Assembly: GCA_014526335.1 (NCBI GenBank)
Contig: JACTAT010000001.1
Location: forward strand, 778,733-842,732
DNA: 64,000 nt
Direction of reading: 5' to 3'
Source: Chrysaora quinquecirrha
Taxonomy: Eukaryota > Cnidaria > Scyphozoa > Semaeostomeae > Pelagiidae
The translations under genes were made by a program, and so were the position numbers. This document shows, one piece after another, positions 11,609 through 21,847 of the stretch (within the stretch, counting starts at the first letter, position 1; every line of letters begins with the position of its first letter). The notes under the pieces were generated by a model. The model was not told the origin of the DNA. It saw only the letters and a list, made by a program, of their open reading frames with translations, and did no database searches.

Positions 11609-11983
11609 CACCCTTTTTTTAATAAGCAACTTGACTTTCGTCCAGCCCTCAAAGTTGCTTAAAATTTTAGACATTTCAGCCCTCAAAGTTGCTTAAAAGT
11701 TGCTTAACCTTTTTTACCTAACAACCACCCCTGACTTAGCGGGTCAAAATCGTCAACTGTTAGGCCTATAACACGACTTTTGGGAGACAGTAAGTGGAAA
11801 AACGTTAGATAAAGAACTTCGACATGCAAAACAAACAATTTCCTAACAACAAGAAAGCGTATAAGCTTTGTTGTTTGAGTTCTTAGTTGCTTACAGAATT
11901 CAATTGAGTCCTCCAGTTGCTTAATGTTAAGGTCAGTTCAGCCCTAGTTGCTTATTGAGCGGTTGCTTATTAAAAAATAAGTG
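11609..11983. mobile_element. MITE with CACCC(T)nAATAAGCAAC ends, copy A
   Basis: Begins CACCCTTTTTTTAATAAGCA and ends GCTTATTAAAAAATAAGTG, flanked by TA on both sides. The interior repeats GTTGCTTA words in both orientations. It is built like the ATAAGGAACC elements (2111-2516) but with a different internal word. Copy B is at 27848-28224, and a related sequence starts at about 57945. Confidence 0.75.
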
Positions 11984-12179
11984 TACTCTTATTACTGGGA
12001 TCGTTTCAAACACGAAACAATTTCATAAAAATACGCGTATGTAAGCTAGCGCGATCCTGAACGGCTAAAACTAAAACTCGAAGCTGTGTTTACAGGGTGT
12101 CCTGTCTCGGCTGTAAATTCTACTAGATTAACATATAAATACCTATTTAACGATAGATAAATATTAAACAGTTCAAATT

Positions 12180-12515
12180 CAAACGGGGTACTTCATTGTT
12201 CAAGAGACTAGACGTGCCGCCCAGTTTTTCCAAACCCACCCATGTCTACCGATAAATTCTGTTTGTTGTGGTACCCCTGTATAGAAAAAACAACGAAACT
12301 TTTAACCCATTTGTACCAATATCTCAAATGTTACATATGTTTTGCTACCCATGTGTAGAGATTCTTGACGAAAAACCAACCCATGTGTAGGGAAATTGGC
12401 GCTGAAAAAGTTACCCATTTTGGCGGCACGTCTAGTATATTGAACAATAGAAGTACCCCCAGGCGGGCGGCGACAGCCTCAAAATAGTGGCGTTAGACAT
12501 CTGAGCGAAGCAAAC
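12180..12515. repeat. copy A-specific dispersed repeat
   Basis: The two large blocks match on both sides of this stretch but not within it. The sequence here (GGGGTACTTCATTG to AGTGGCGTTAG) shares its second half with bases 1-140 of the window; block B has an unrelated ~250 bp at 28430-28680. So one copy has gained, or swapped in, a repeat since duplication. Confidence 0.65.
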
Positions 12516-14911
12516 AAAAATAGCGGTCCGAGGGCTTGTCGCAAGAAAATTCCAGTCTATCAGATACGTCCTTTTGATAACTTCTATATCAACATTTATG
12601 CTCTTTCCATTCCTCTTCATGCACAATCAACTACTCCCGACATTTCACATGTTCAGAGGATCTAGAAAATCTTTCTTCGAAAAAATTGGGTTGGACATGT
12701 CCCCTCAATCCGCTCCATGTTGCCATCCTCGGAGCGCTCAAAAAGTCGCCTTGACCCTGGCTCTCTCAGATAAATCGTTCCTTCCCGTTTGTCTCCGCAG
12801 TGAGAAGAGTACGAAGTATAAGTCGTTCCTTGGTACGATAAACTGACTTTTTTAAACATTTTGCTAGCTTGGAGTATCCCTGGACGTTCCGTTCAACAAA
12901 AAATTTTGTAGCTATAAAAATTACTAAAAACTGTTACAATGCTTTTATAGGCAAAAGTCTGTCTCATGCACACTTTTAAACTACAAGGTATGTTAAAACT
13001 TACACAAAACAAGGCTTGATCCAAACATTATCATGCCAACAGTGCCATTTCTTTCAAAATGCTTAGAGAGCGAATTCTAAATCTGCCTTGCCAATCGCAG
13101 CTACAGACACGAGTGGCTTGCTTTCAGTAGAAACGAATAACACAGGCTGATTAAAATTTAATAAAATATTGATATTTCTGATATAAAAGTATGCCGAGGA
13201 GCATCTTTTCAGAAATACAATGAATGCATATCAATACTGAATCAATCAGGTAACCTGTCACTGAATGTCAAACATCTCCAGGCCTCTTTGATGATTTTTT
13301 CTGTCTTGTCTCCATCGTATTTGGGTTCACAGACGCATAGTTTAAGGGAGGGCATGGGGGCAACCGCTCCCCTGCGTTGGAACACCTTACCCTGGGTACT
13401 ATGCCTTCGAAGTATCACAGACCGTGGCGATGAAATACGAGGCAAAAAGAGATGGAAAAAGGAAGAAGGAGGGAAACACCCTGTTTTTACCCTGTCTCTT
13501 TTACTTGTTTCCTTTTTTCCACTCCCTGTGACCTCTTGAAGCTCTTTTACCCAGCCTAGAAACACCTGAATGACGATGTAGCTTTCGAACTCCTTGTTCC
13601 GATGATCAACCGAATTCACTGTCCTTGCAAGTTATTGTCTTCTTGAGTCTTTTCCAGTTGGATCATATTAGTTTGTTCATTCCGTCTAAATTCTTGCACA
13701 CAGAAGCAAAATCTTTTTTTCAGGAAGCCCCGTTAAACTACAGCATTTTTATCAATACAAGCCCTGTGCGTTTATTGAGTATTTTTTATTTTTTGGGAGT
13801 GTGTTGTCTGAAGATCGGGGCATCAAAAAACCACCCCAGATAACGTATGTGCAGTACAGCGGTGGTTGTGCAGTATAGCGGAGGGATATCATAATTAGTG
13901 GAGGGATAGCATCAGTACGGCGGAGAGATACCATGAGTAGCGGTGGATGTTCAGTACAGCGATGGGATGACTTCTCTCTGCTGTACTGCACAACCACCGC
14001 TGTACTGCACATATGTTATGCGAAGAGACAATGCGGTCGTTCATTGGAGAAAATATGGTATCTCGTATAATAATTAATCAAGTAAACCAAGCATAGAAAA
14101 TATCAGGGCCTTATAAGGTCCGTCTTTATTAATTGCATTCATTTATATTCTCCAAAGTGAAGAATTCTTAGACCGATCCTTGGATTGGTTCCGATAGGAC
14201 ACAAGGTGTGTCCACGTTATTTTCCTTCTTCGCGTTCTCCTAAACGATTCCCCAGCAATCGACTCCCCTGGTACTCTCGATGGCTATTTGTTTCCACTGC
14301 CTTTTCGGGTCACTCGATTAAAAAACTTTTTCGGAGATTTTGATACCCAATCGCTGAAAAATCGACCAAAATTTCAGTTTTAACCCCATTTTTATAGTTT
14401 GTGTATTTGAAACAACACTCACCATGCAAAGTTTGTGGAGATTCATTCTTTCCAGTCTTGGTATACTCGGTGTTCTCCTTTCACCAGCTGATTATTTTGC
14501 AAGCTTTTGCTATGTTTGGTCTTATTCTTATCGTTTGAGGTCGGTTATCAGTAGGACGTCCATTAGAACGTTTTTGGTACCTGTTCATATAACTGATAAA
14601 TGTTTTAGGATTTTGGTTTCTTTGAATCTAAATAATTTTGGAGATATATATTCATTAATTAAGTCCACAGTGTTTTGTGGCTAGACAATTTTCCCAAGGA
14701 GTGGTGGGGGCCTTTCTCAGTGGTGTTTTCAGATTGGAGGCTAAGGAAGGAGGTCTTACTGAAGAAGGTAAAGATGAAATCATGTATTAATAGCGCTAGT
14801 CGCTAGGACCTCCGAACTTGATAAACAAAGGGGTTTGAACCCAAGGGGAACCCAGACAACAATGAGCACCTCCTTGCTCCTTAGATCACAAGCTAGCAGA
14901 TTATAATAGTA
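12516..14911. other. intergenic between the divergent genes, copy A; contains a palindromic satellite patch
   Basis: No supportable gene. 13845-14013 is a large hairpin: GTGCAGTACAGCGGTGGTTG near the start is complemented by CAACCACCGCTGTACTGCAC near the end, with AGCGGAGGGATAGCATCAG-type units between. An 86-codon frame at 14424-14684 is also present in copy B, but it shows no domain and is not called. Confidence 0.5.
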
Positions 14912-15309
14912 CACGCTTTTTTTTATAAGGAACCTACCTCAAGGCCTAGTTCTTAAAGTTCCTTATTTTTGGAACTCTTTTGAGGCAATTGTAGTTCCAA
15001 AAGTTCCTTAATAGTTCCTTAATTTTAACTGCACATACAGTGGTCTTAACAATAAAAGAGAGACATTTGCATGTGAGCAAAGCTCGAGACTACTCAAAGA
15101 AACATTGGATACATGCTTAACGTAAAATGATTTTCAACTGCAAATGAATGGAACTGGCTTTCTAATTCTTGATTATTTGCAGTGATAAAAGTATTCAACA
15201 TTCAAAAGTTCCTTAATGATTTTCTCCTTAGTAGTATAAGTTCTTTAAATTTTCGGGCCTTCTACATGTAGGTTCCTTATAAAGTGGTTCCTTATAAAAA
15301 AAAAGCGTG
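14912..15309. mobile_element. MITE with CACGC(T)nATAAGGAACC ends, copy A
   Basis: Same family as 2111-2516, in the opposite orientation, with TA on each side. The equivalent insertion is present in block B at 31108-31511, so it was in place before the duplication (or is allelic). Confidence 0.85.
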
Positions 15310-16277
15310 TAAAAAGCACTCTTTTCTTAAAAAGAAAACATATACTTTATAAGAACGTCGAGGCTCGGTTTGCCAAAAAATAAGAAACAAGAAAATGTGT
15401 TTTTAGAAATTTCATCCATTGGCGTATCCAGATCTAAAGTAGTGGGGGGCCTGGGAAAAAAATTTATCAGACCACGTCCTTCAAACTCTCGTAAATGCGG
15501 GGAAACGCCCTTTCTGCCCCCCCCCCCTCTGAAATTTACAACGTTTTTGGACAAATCTCGAGGACCATATTTAAGAAAAGTGGGGGGTCCGGACCCCCTT
15601 CATCTCATGTTAACAAAACAGAACTTTGCAATTACTAAATAAACCTATATAGCAGATATGCCAAACTGTTATTTAGTATTGGTAGAAGCAATTTATTATG
15701 TGTAGTTGTAAAAAAGTCAATTTTTTCTGGCCCGCAAACACCGACAGAGTTCGAACCTGAGAAAGTAGCGCTAATTGGAAGCACACCATCGTTTTCTGGT
15801 CCCCAAACATAAGACACCACATCAGCAGCGTTGAGTTCGAACCGAACTTGGGAAAAGGACCGCAAATGGGCAAATTGGAAGCACACCCTCGCTGTGAAGG
15901 AGGCAATGGTAAAAAGTACTCATGCGCAGAAACGCAAATCTGTTCCCCACGCAAGGAACGGCCCGTCTAGAATCCAGCACAGTCAAAAGAGGAAACCGAA
16001 TTAAGAGTCCAAATTTTTGGAGGTTTTTATGCTGAAATCTGCCGGTTGACTGAAGCTGCATGACGTAAAATATAATTTCAAGCTTGCATGCTTCACTTGC
16101 TGGAAAATTGGACATGAAAAAGGAATAAAAGCGAAGCAAAAGGCCAAAGGAGTTCGTTCCAACTTAGGCCAAATCTCGGATAGGCAAACCGAGAAGGTGT
16201 AGTCTGAACTTATGTCAATTTGAACATCGAGAAAGACGTTCGTTTTTTAGTTCGTAAAAAGTGAAAAATCTAGTGAA
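15310..16277. other. upstream region of CRK, copy A
   Basis: No gene. Near 15425-15605 is a repeat-like patch with GGGGGGCC and GGTCCGGACCCCC. The rest is non-repetitive sequence that should hold the CRK promoter and 5' untranslated region; no TATA box stands out. Confidence 0.45.
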
Positions 16278-17343
16278 ATGGGAGACCCTATGAATTCATA
16301 CAGGTAAGAAATTTCTTGTGAAACTTTCTCAGTAATTTGTATGGTAGTTTCAAGTTTTGATCGCCAGTTCGCCGTTCGGCATTGGTCACTTGGTTCGGGA
16401 GGTTTTGATTTTGATTTAGGCTACTGTTTTGGGTGTTGAGATTGGGCTTTCTGTCGCGTAAAAAGATTTGCTATTTGGAAACGTATTGGATGATTTCCTC
16501 GCTGTTTTTAATCGTAGGAAAAGAATGTTATTATTGCAATAATAATAATATCACACACACAAAGAAAAAATGTGCTATTTTGCAATATTATACCTAAGTC
16601 TGGTCTTCATATTTGCAGAACTGATGATGTCAATTGTCAGAGAAAACTCAACTGATACCAATCCATGAAAAATTTCCAAGAAAAATTTCTATGAAATTTC
16701 TGAGAACTTCAAATGACAAGTCATAAATTTCATTTTCTGAAAGTTTGCAAAATGTTTGTGCAACTGCAGTTTGATAACACAATGAACTGGCATATGAATG
16801 GAACCAATAGAATTATGTAGTAATCATGCTTTCAAAATGCCACCTTTATTGCACATAGCAGTTCTTGACATGACCCTATAAAGTTGTCTTGCCACACTAT
16901 TTTTCAGGCTTTCAAGACATTTCGCCCAACTTCTGATTCGCCAAACTTCCTTTTGCCCAGCCTGCTAAGATGTTTTGCCAAACTTATCGGTCGTTTTGCC
17001 CAACCTGATTTCTGTAGATTGTCAATTAGTTGATCGATAACATTAGAGGCTCTGCCCCCATTCCCCGATTATCACACTGGTGACAAAAAGTGATAAATAG
17101 CAAGCAATTTAGTTGGTTGAAACGACCAAGAATGTTAGGCGAAAAGCTAAAGAGCTGGCAAAAGAAAGCTTCAAAAGTGGAGGTTAGGCGAATCGACCTG
17201 ATAACTTTTTCAGATACCCAACAGATCGATAAACCACCTCCTCTGTGATTAATATATTCATTTCCAAGTTTACATTACTCTACTACAGAGTATTGCACCT
17301 TAAACAGAATCAAATTTAACAAAGCAAGACATTTTAGGAATAA

Positions 17344-17532
17344 TCCTACCATTTAAGAGGAAGGTGAAGGTGAAATGGTGTATTTGGCACCAGTTGCTAG
17401 GATTTCAGTAGTAGGTAAACTAATCGAGATCTCCACCCTGGCTGTGACGCTATTGTAGCTGGTGCTCAACCCTGACCTTGCTGAGCTTCTGACACCAAGA
17501 GCTAGCTGGATTATACTCGGTACCTGACAGCA
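17344..17532 (-). mobile_element. tRNA-derived SINE in CRK intron 1, copy A
   Basis: Read on the minus strand, it has the same head and body as the copies at 21439-21620 and 51393-51503: a B-box-like GGGTTNGAGC, then GCGTCACAGCCAGGGT, and a tail ending CACCATTTCACCTTCACC. The matching insertion in block B is at about 33595-33770. Confidence 0.65.
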
Positions 17533-17832
17533 CATCTATCCTGTTTTGCTTGAATTGAACATAATTTAATTCTGCATTTTTCTTTTAGTTGGTATCATGG
17601 AGCACTTTCAAGAGTTGAATGTGAGAATGTTTTAAACCAAAAGATCGTCCAGGTCTGTTTCTTGTGAGAGCAAGTACCACAGTAGCTGGAGGATATGTCT
17701 TATCTGTAAGGTAAGTTCATGCCTGTCACACAGCCTATGTGAAAACAGCTTTTGAAATTTGATGTTGTTTAGGTTGATCAAATTCACTTCTATCCAATCA
17801 CAAATAAAGCATCGATGAGATATGACCATGTA

Positions 17833-18130
17833 ATTAGGTCAAGGTGAAATGGTGCATTTTGCACCAGTTGTTAGGATATCAGTAGTAGGTTAACTAATCA
17901 AGACCTCAACCTTGGCTGTCATCTACCATAGCTGGGGCTAGAACCCTGACCTTGCTGAGCTTCTGGTACCATGAACCAGTCGGATTAGGCTGTGCTACTG
18001 CTTTTCATCCTTCGGAAGGGACATTAAACTAAGGGTCCCATGCCTGGATGTGGCATGCAAAGTAGGCCTAAATTAGCTGAAAAAGCTAGAAATAGCAGCC
18101 TACTCAAAATGAAGTAATAACAACCTCTGC
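17833..18130. mobile_element. composite SINE remnant, copy A
   Basis: A minus-oriented tRNA-type SINE (GGTGAAATGGTGCATTTTGC to CAGTCGGATTAGG) is followed by a plus-oriented tail, CCTTCGGAAGGGACATTAAAC to AAGTAATAACAACC. That tail is the 3' end of the 5S-type SINE at 46605-46815. Copy B is at about 34073-34370. Confidence 0.6.
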
Positions 18131-18138
18131 AGTCCCTC

Positions 18139-18822
18139 AATAGACCTTTTTAAAGAGGTCTGGGTCAGCGTGACATTTTTCTGGAAAATTGTAGACATGT
18201 TGAATAAGGGAATCCTCTCTATGTTCAAAGACAAGAATTGCAGTCATTTCCGGAGAGAATGTGCAGCAAATTTTACTTCAAATTTTTTTTTGGGAGTTGA
18301 AATGAAAGAAAAGGGTCAAGTTCCAGTTTATCTGCTCTAGGGGGCATTTTATCAAGTATTTCTTTTTTCGAGTTACTTGTATCTTGTTTCATGAGTTTCT
18401 ACAGATATTTATAGGATTTCCTGTCTTAGTCTTCCATTATTCATGAATTAGAAGTAAAATCATGCACTACATCTTGTTAAGCAGCTGCAATTGAGGTCGC
18501 TACACATGAAGAGGCGTTCGCTCACGATCGCAAGGTTGTGGGTTCGAATCTCGTCAGGACCACTTTCCACAAGCCTACAGTCAACTCAGCTGTCCATCCT
18601 TCCGAGGTCGGTAAATGAGTACCCAGGGTATTTGTTCTAGAATATCATTCTGGGGGTACAAGCTACAGGTCCACATCAGCTGTATAGCTGCCAGAACCCC
18701 TGACCTGCATTAACAAATAAAGATTGCTTGCTTGTTTGCTTGCTTGGAAGATGATTCCTTTACTCAATATGTCTACCATTTTCCAGAAAAATTTTGTGTG
18801 GACCTCTTTGAAAAGGTCTATT
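18139..18822. mobile_element. fold-back element with a nested tRNA SINE, copy A
   Basis: The ends AATAGACCTTTTTAAAGAGG and CCTCTTTGAAAAGGTCTATT are inverted repeats and also share TTTTCTGGAAAAT. Inside, about 18497-18750 is a plus-strand tRNA-type SINE with B box GGTTCGAATCT at 18540 and tail AACAAATAAAGATTGCTTGC. Block B has the same nest at 34377-35062. Confidence 0.7.
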
Positions 18823-20498
18823 GTGTTTGCGGTTCTCCTGTGGAGCTTCATAAGGGCAACAGGAAACACTGCCTGTCATGAAGTTTTTGAATGCTCAAGG
18901 GTACTGTTTGCTGCAGCTCATCTCAGAACACTGTTGCAAGCAATGTTTAAGTAAAATAATTATCATGGAACAAGGGCTTTACTGCCATTTGAAACGTTTT
19001 CTATTTTTTTGCAGAGAAGTCCAGAAAGTTAGCCATTACATCATTAATTACAATGAAATGAGCAAAGCTTATAAGATTGGCGATCAGACATTTGATGATT
19101 TACCATCAATTGTGGAGTTTTACAAGAAACATTTCCTTGATTCAACTACACTAGTTGAGCCAGTAAGTAAAATTTATTTCAACACCCATTTTTTGTCGAT
19201 TTAATTCACCTTGTCTGGGTTGAAAGTCTGCTGCTGCTGGAATTATAAGCTGGAAACTGTTGGCTAACTCTAATATCCAAACTTTGAGATTAGTCGCAAA
19301 TTCAACACCTTTCCTTATAGCAGAATCTGGAAATGAATACCCTTCCTTAAAATATAAATGAATATCCTACCAAGTAAATGGTAAGGACCTGATACCAAGA
19401 GTACACTCATTTTTTTATAAGAAACCAACTTTAAGAAATAATACATGCCTTTTTCTAAAAAATCAAAAAAATCTTCTATATGGACTAAAGTAAAATAAAA
19501 AAACTAAGGAACTAGTATATTATCTGCTCTGAAATTCAGCATTCTACTTATGTGCTTTATGTAATAATATTCCCCAAAAACTATTATACTTAAGACCAAC
19601 TCTGGAAAATGTCCATATTTTGACTGCTAAGAACATGATACTCCACATTAAACCCTTTATTTCATGAAATTTTCAAACTTTCAATTTGTAAGTTAAGAAG
19701 CTCCTCAAGAAACTTTTACAACATAAATTGTGCTCAGAGAAACCCTACTTTATGGCTCTGAGAGACACTGTGTAAAAATTCAATGTGGCTAACATGAGCC
19801 AATGGCCTTTTTCTCTTTAACTAATACTCAAGAACAAATACCATGCTGCAGGTACTTAGCTGCTATCATAGCATACCCACATAGGAAGGACATATTGTAA
19901 AACTGGTGTTGTCCCTTTGAAATTTATAGTGCCACCTCTCCCAACTTGTTTAATCACAGGGACATTTCACTCTTCAAAAAGGCATGCAAGATTCTTATTG
20001 AAACAAAAGGATTGATATGGAATTTCCATGAATTCACAAGAATTTACAGCAAGGGTGTATGAGATTGTCTCTCTCTCTCTATGCACGTCCGCCGCTATGG
20101 CAATACTACTGTAAAATAGCACTGCCACAGCGTACCTTACTAAACCTCTCCACCTCTCTCTATCGTGTGCATAATACTCAGTGTTTTGATTGTCTCCTCT
20201 GGTTTCTTAAAGTTCAGTTTGATGTTGATTCCCTTCAAATCATTTCTTATTACTTCCATCCAGGTTTTCTTGGGTCTTCCTTGTGGGCAATTGACTGGTC
20301 TTAGGAATTCTCGTATGGACCTTCTTGTGGGTGTCTCCGGATCAAGGTGCATGACATGTCCCAGGAATCTGAGTCAAAAGGAGTAAACGGTCTCTTGGTT
20401 TAACAAGAAATAATAATCTTTTTTGTTTCTCTGTAGGCGATAAGACCTGGTTTTGGACAATCTGAGGAAAAAGAGCAGCAACCTGCTATGGGAGGATG

Positions 20499-20580
20499 GC
20501 TTGGGCTCGAACCCCGATTTCCCTTAGTTCCTGACATTATGAGTTAGCTGGATCAGGGCCACGACCCCACAGGACTTACA
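20499..20580 (-). mobile_element. tRNA-type SINE fragment at the block A breakpoint
   Basis: On the minus strand it reads GATCCAGCTAACTCA, then GGGGTTCGAGCCC (a B box) and AAGCCATCC. The CRK exon 4 sequence of block A ends exactly at its edge, which marks the junction between the two large blocks. Confidence 0.6.
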
Positions 20581-20670
20581 AAGAACCACAATGGCCACGC
20601 AACCCTTTATTCACCCCATTGCTTTCATGATGCATACAAACACACATCATCACATCAGAAGTCATCTTAC

Positions 20671-20822
20671 CTGAAAATCCAAAATATCTGACGCGTTACC
20701 AAATCCTGCTGAACTTCTGCTCACTTGGACAACACCAGTAATTGCAGGATTCTCCCAAGATGAAGTTCCATTTCTTGTTGACAAATTGCGGATAATCCCA
20801 TCTTCTCCGAAGCAGCAATTTT
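20671..20822 (-). CDS. second exon of the coiled-coil membrane protein gene (copy B)
   Basis: This 152-nt minus-strand segment has an acceptor (CTGTTTCGTAG) and a strong donor (GTAAGATGAC). The large exon at 21848-26884 ends GATG|GTAGGTAA, i.e. phase 1. This exon supplies two leading bases and then 50 open codons (starting NCCFGEDGIIRN, ending ASDILDFQ) and leaves in phase 0. The frame fit supports it as the continuation, so the stop codon of the large ORF is probably intronic. I recognise no domain. The next exon is missing, because the block A junction lies only ~170 bp further on. Confidence 0.6.
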
Positions 20823-21438
20823 CTACGAAACAGATTCAGTAAATGAGAGGAATATGAATTAGGATTTATTGAAGCTATTTACGAGTAGCTGCTTAATTAA
20901 ATAGCACAGTTCAGTGATGGAGGACTTTGCCTGAAACATTTGTCTATCTGAAACCGACCGAGAAGTAACTGTACTTCAGCCGAGATGCCCGGACTGAGTT
21001 AGACGGCTCGGGGGAGGTTCTTGAGGTTACACAAGGCTGATACTTAATGTAGGCTGACAGGTAGGACCTTTCATATGGTATTTTTTGCATCAAAAATTCC
21101 CTACAACTGGGTCTAGTTTATGCCTAAAATACCTTAAGCGAGGGTAGAGAGTCGAATTTCTTTCAAATCTGGTACACAAACGCATACTAAAATCTAAACT
21201 GGGTGGCATAATGTGCAAAACAATACCTTAAAGCAAGATAAAATAAGAAAACTGATAAGAAGTTCTCTTATTTTATCTTGCTTAAAGGTGGGTTGGTTTG
21301 TCAAACTCGGGCAGCATGCCTGTACATTTCAGATCAAGTACCCTCGGGCCGAGATTTTGCCAATTTGGACCGATTTTTCCCCACCTTGGCTACCTAAGCT
21401 ACCTACCATCCTTCAGAAAAACGTTTTTACATGTTTTT
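20823..21438. other. intron of the coiled-coil gene, with a strong hairpin
   Basis: No gene. 21226-21253 and 21261-21288 form a 28-bp inverted repeat with two mismatches and a 7-nt loop. Confidence 0.5.
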
Positions 21439-21620
21439 TGGTGAAGGTGAAGGTGAAATGGTGTTTTAGCGCCAGTCCCTAGGATCTCAGTAGTAGGTTA
21501 ACTAATAGATACCTCGACCCTGGCTGTGACGCTATCGTGGCTGGGCTCGGACCCTGACCAGACTGAACTCTTGTCACCACGAGTCAGCTGGATTATACCA
21601 CGACACCACAGTACCTTGGC
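21439..21620 (-). mobile_element. tRNA-derived SINE
   Basis: Minus strand: TGTGGTGTCGTGGTATAATC, then CAGCTGACTCGTGG, a B-box-like GGGTCCGAGCCC, CACGATAGCGTCACAGCC and the tail CACCATTTCACCTTCACC. One of at least seven copies in the window. Confidence 0.7.
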
Positions 21621-21847
21621 TTCAGCACCTTTTTAGGACAATTACTTCAAGTCTGCTGATTTTATTATATTTTGGGACCTTTTACAATGTTCTAAGTTGG
21701 GCGTTTAGACACCCGATTTGTAGTGGAACTTGAAGATCGTTTTTAAAGCGTGCACTATATTAAAAGCAACGGCCGCTCTGTAGCTATTTTAGATTAAATT
21801 AAGATTAAATGCAGTTTAGTTGCGTTGATCCCGAAAATTCACAAAAA

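Larger units (their letters stand above)
5567..20496. repeat. segmental duplication, copy A
   Basis: This block matches 21808 to about 36740 almost base for base, apart from scattered substitutions, one-base homopolymer differences, and one replaced stretch (about 12180-12515 here against 28430-28680 there). The left border is in the intron just after the large coiled-coil exon. The right border is inside CRK exon 4 at a GGAGGA word, followed directly by a SINE. The start-to-start distance of the two copies is 16,241 bp. Confidence 0.95.
16278..20496 (+). pseudogene. CRK: CRK adaptor gene, copy A, truncated and frameshifted
   Basis: Exons: 16278-16303 (ATG GGA GAC), 17589-17710, 19015-19162 and the start of exon 4 at 20437-20496. 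The SH2 domain is spread over exons 2 and 3. Exon 2 is 122 nt instead of the 123 nt in copy B, because an A is missing in the AAAAA run near 17640. This shifts the frame before the FLVR motif and gives an early stop. Exon 4 is cut at GGGAGGA and runs into SINE sequence, so both SH3 domains are absent. Exon 3 reads normally and differs from copy B only silently. As it stands it cannot make a working adaptor; at most an SH2-only protein if the missing A is a sequencing error. Confidence 0.85.

Noticed and set aside
14424..14684. 86-codon plus-strand frame, conserved in both blocks (second copy at 30620-30880)
   Set aside because: Both blocks are nearly identical throughout, so conservation carries no information; no domain or expression signal is visible.
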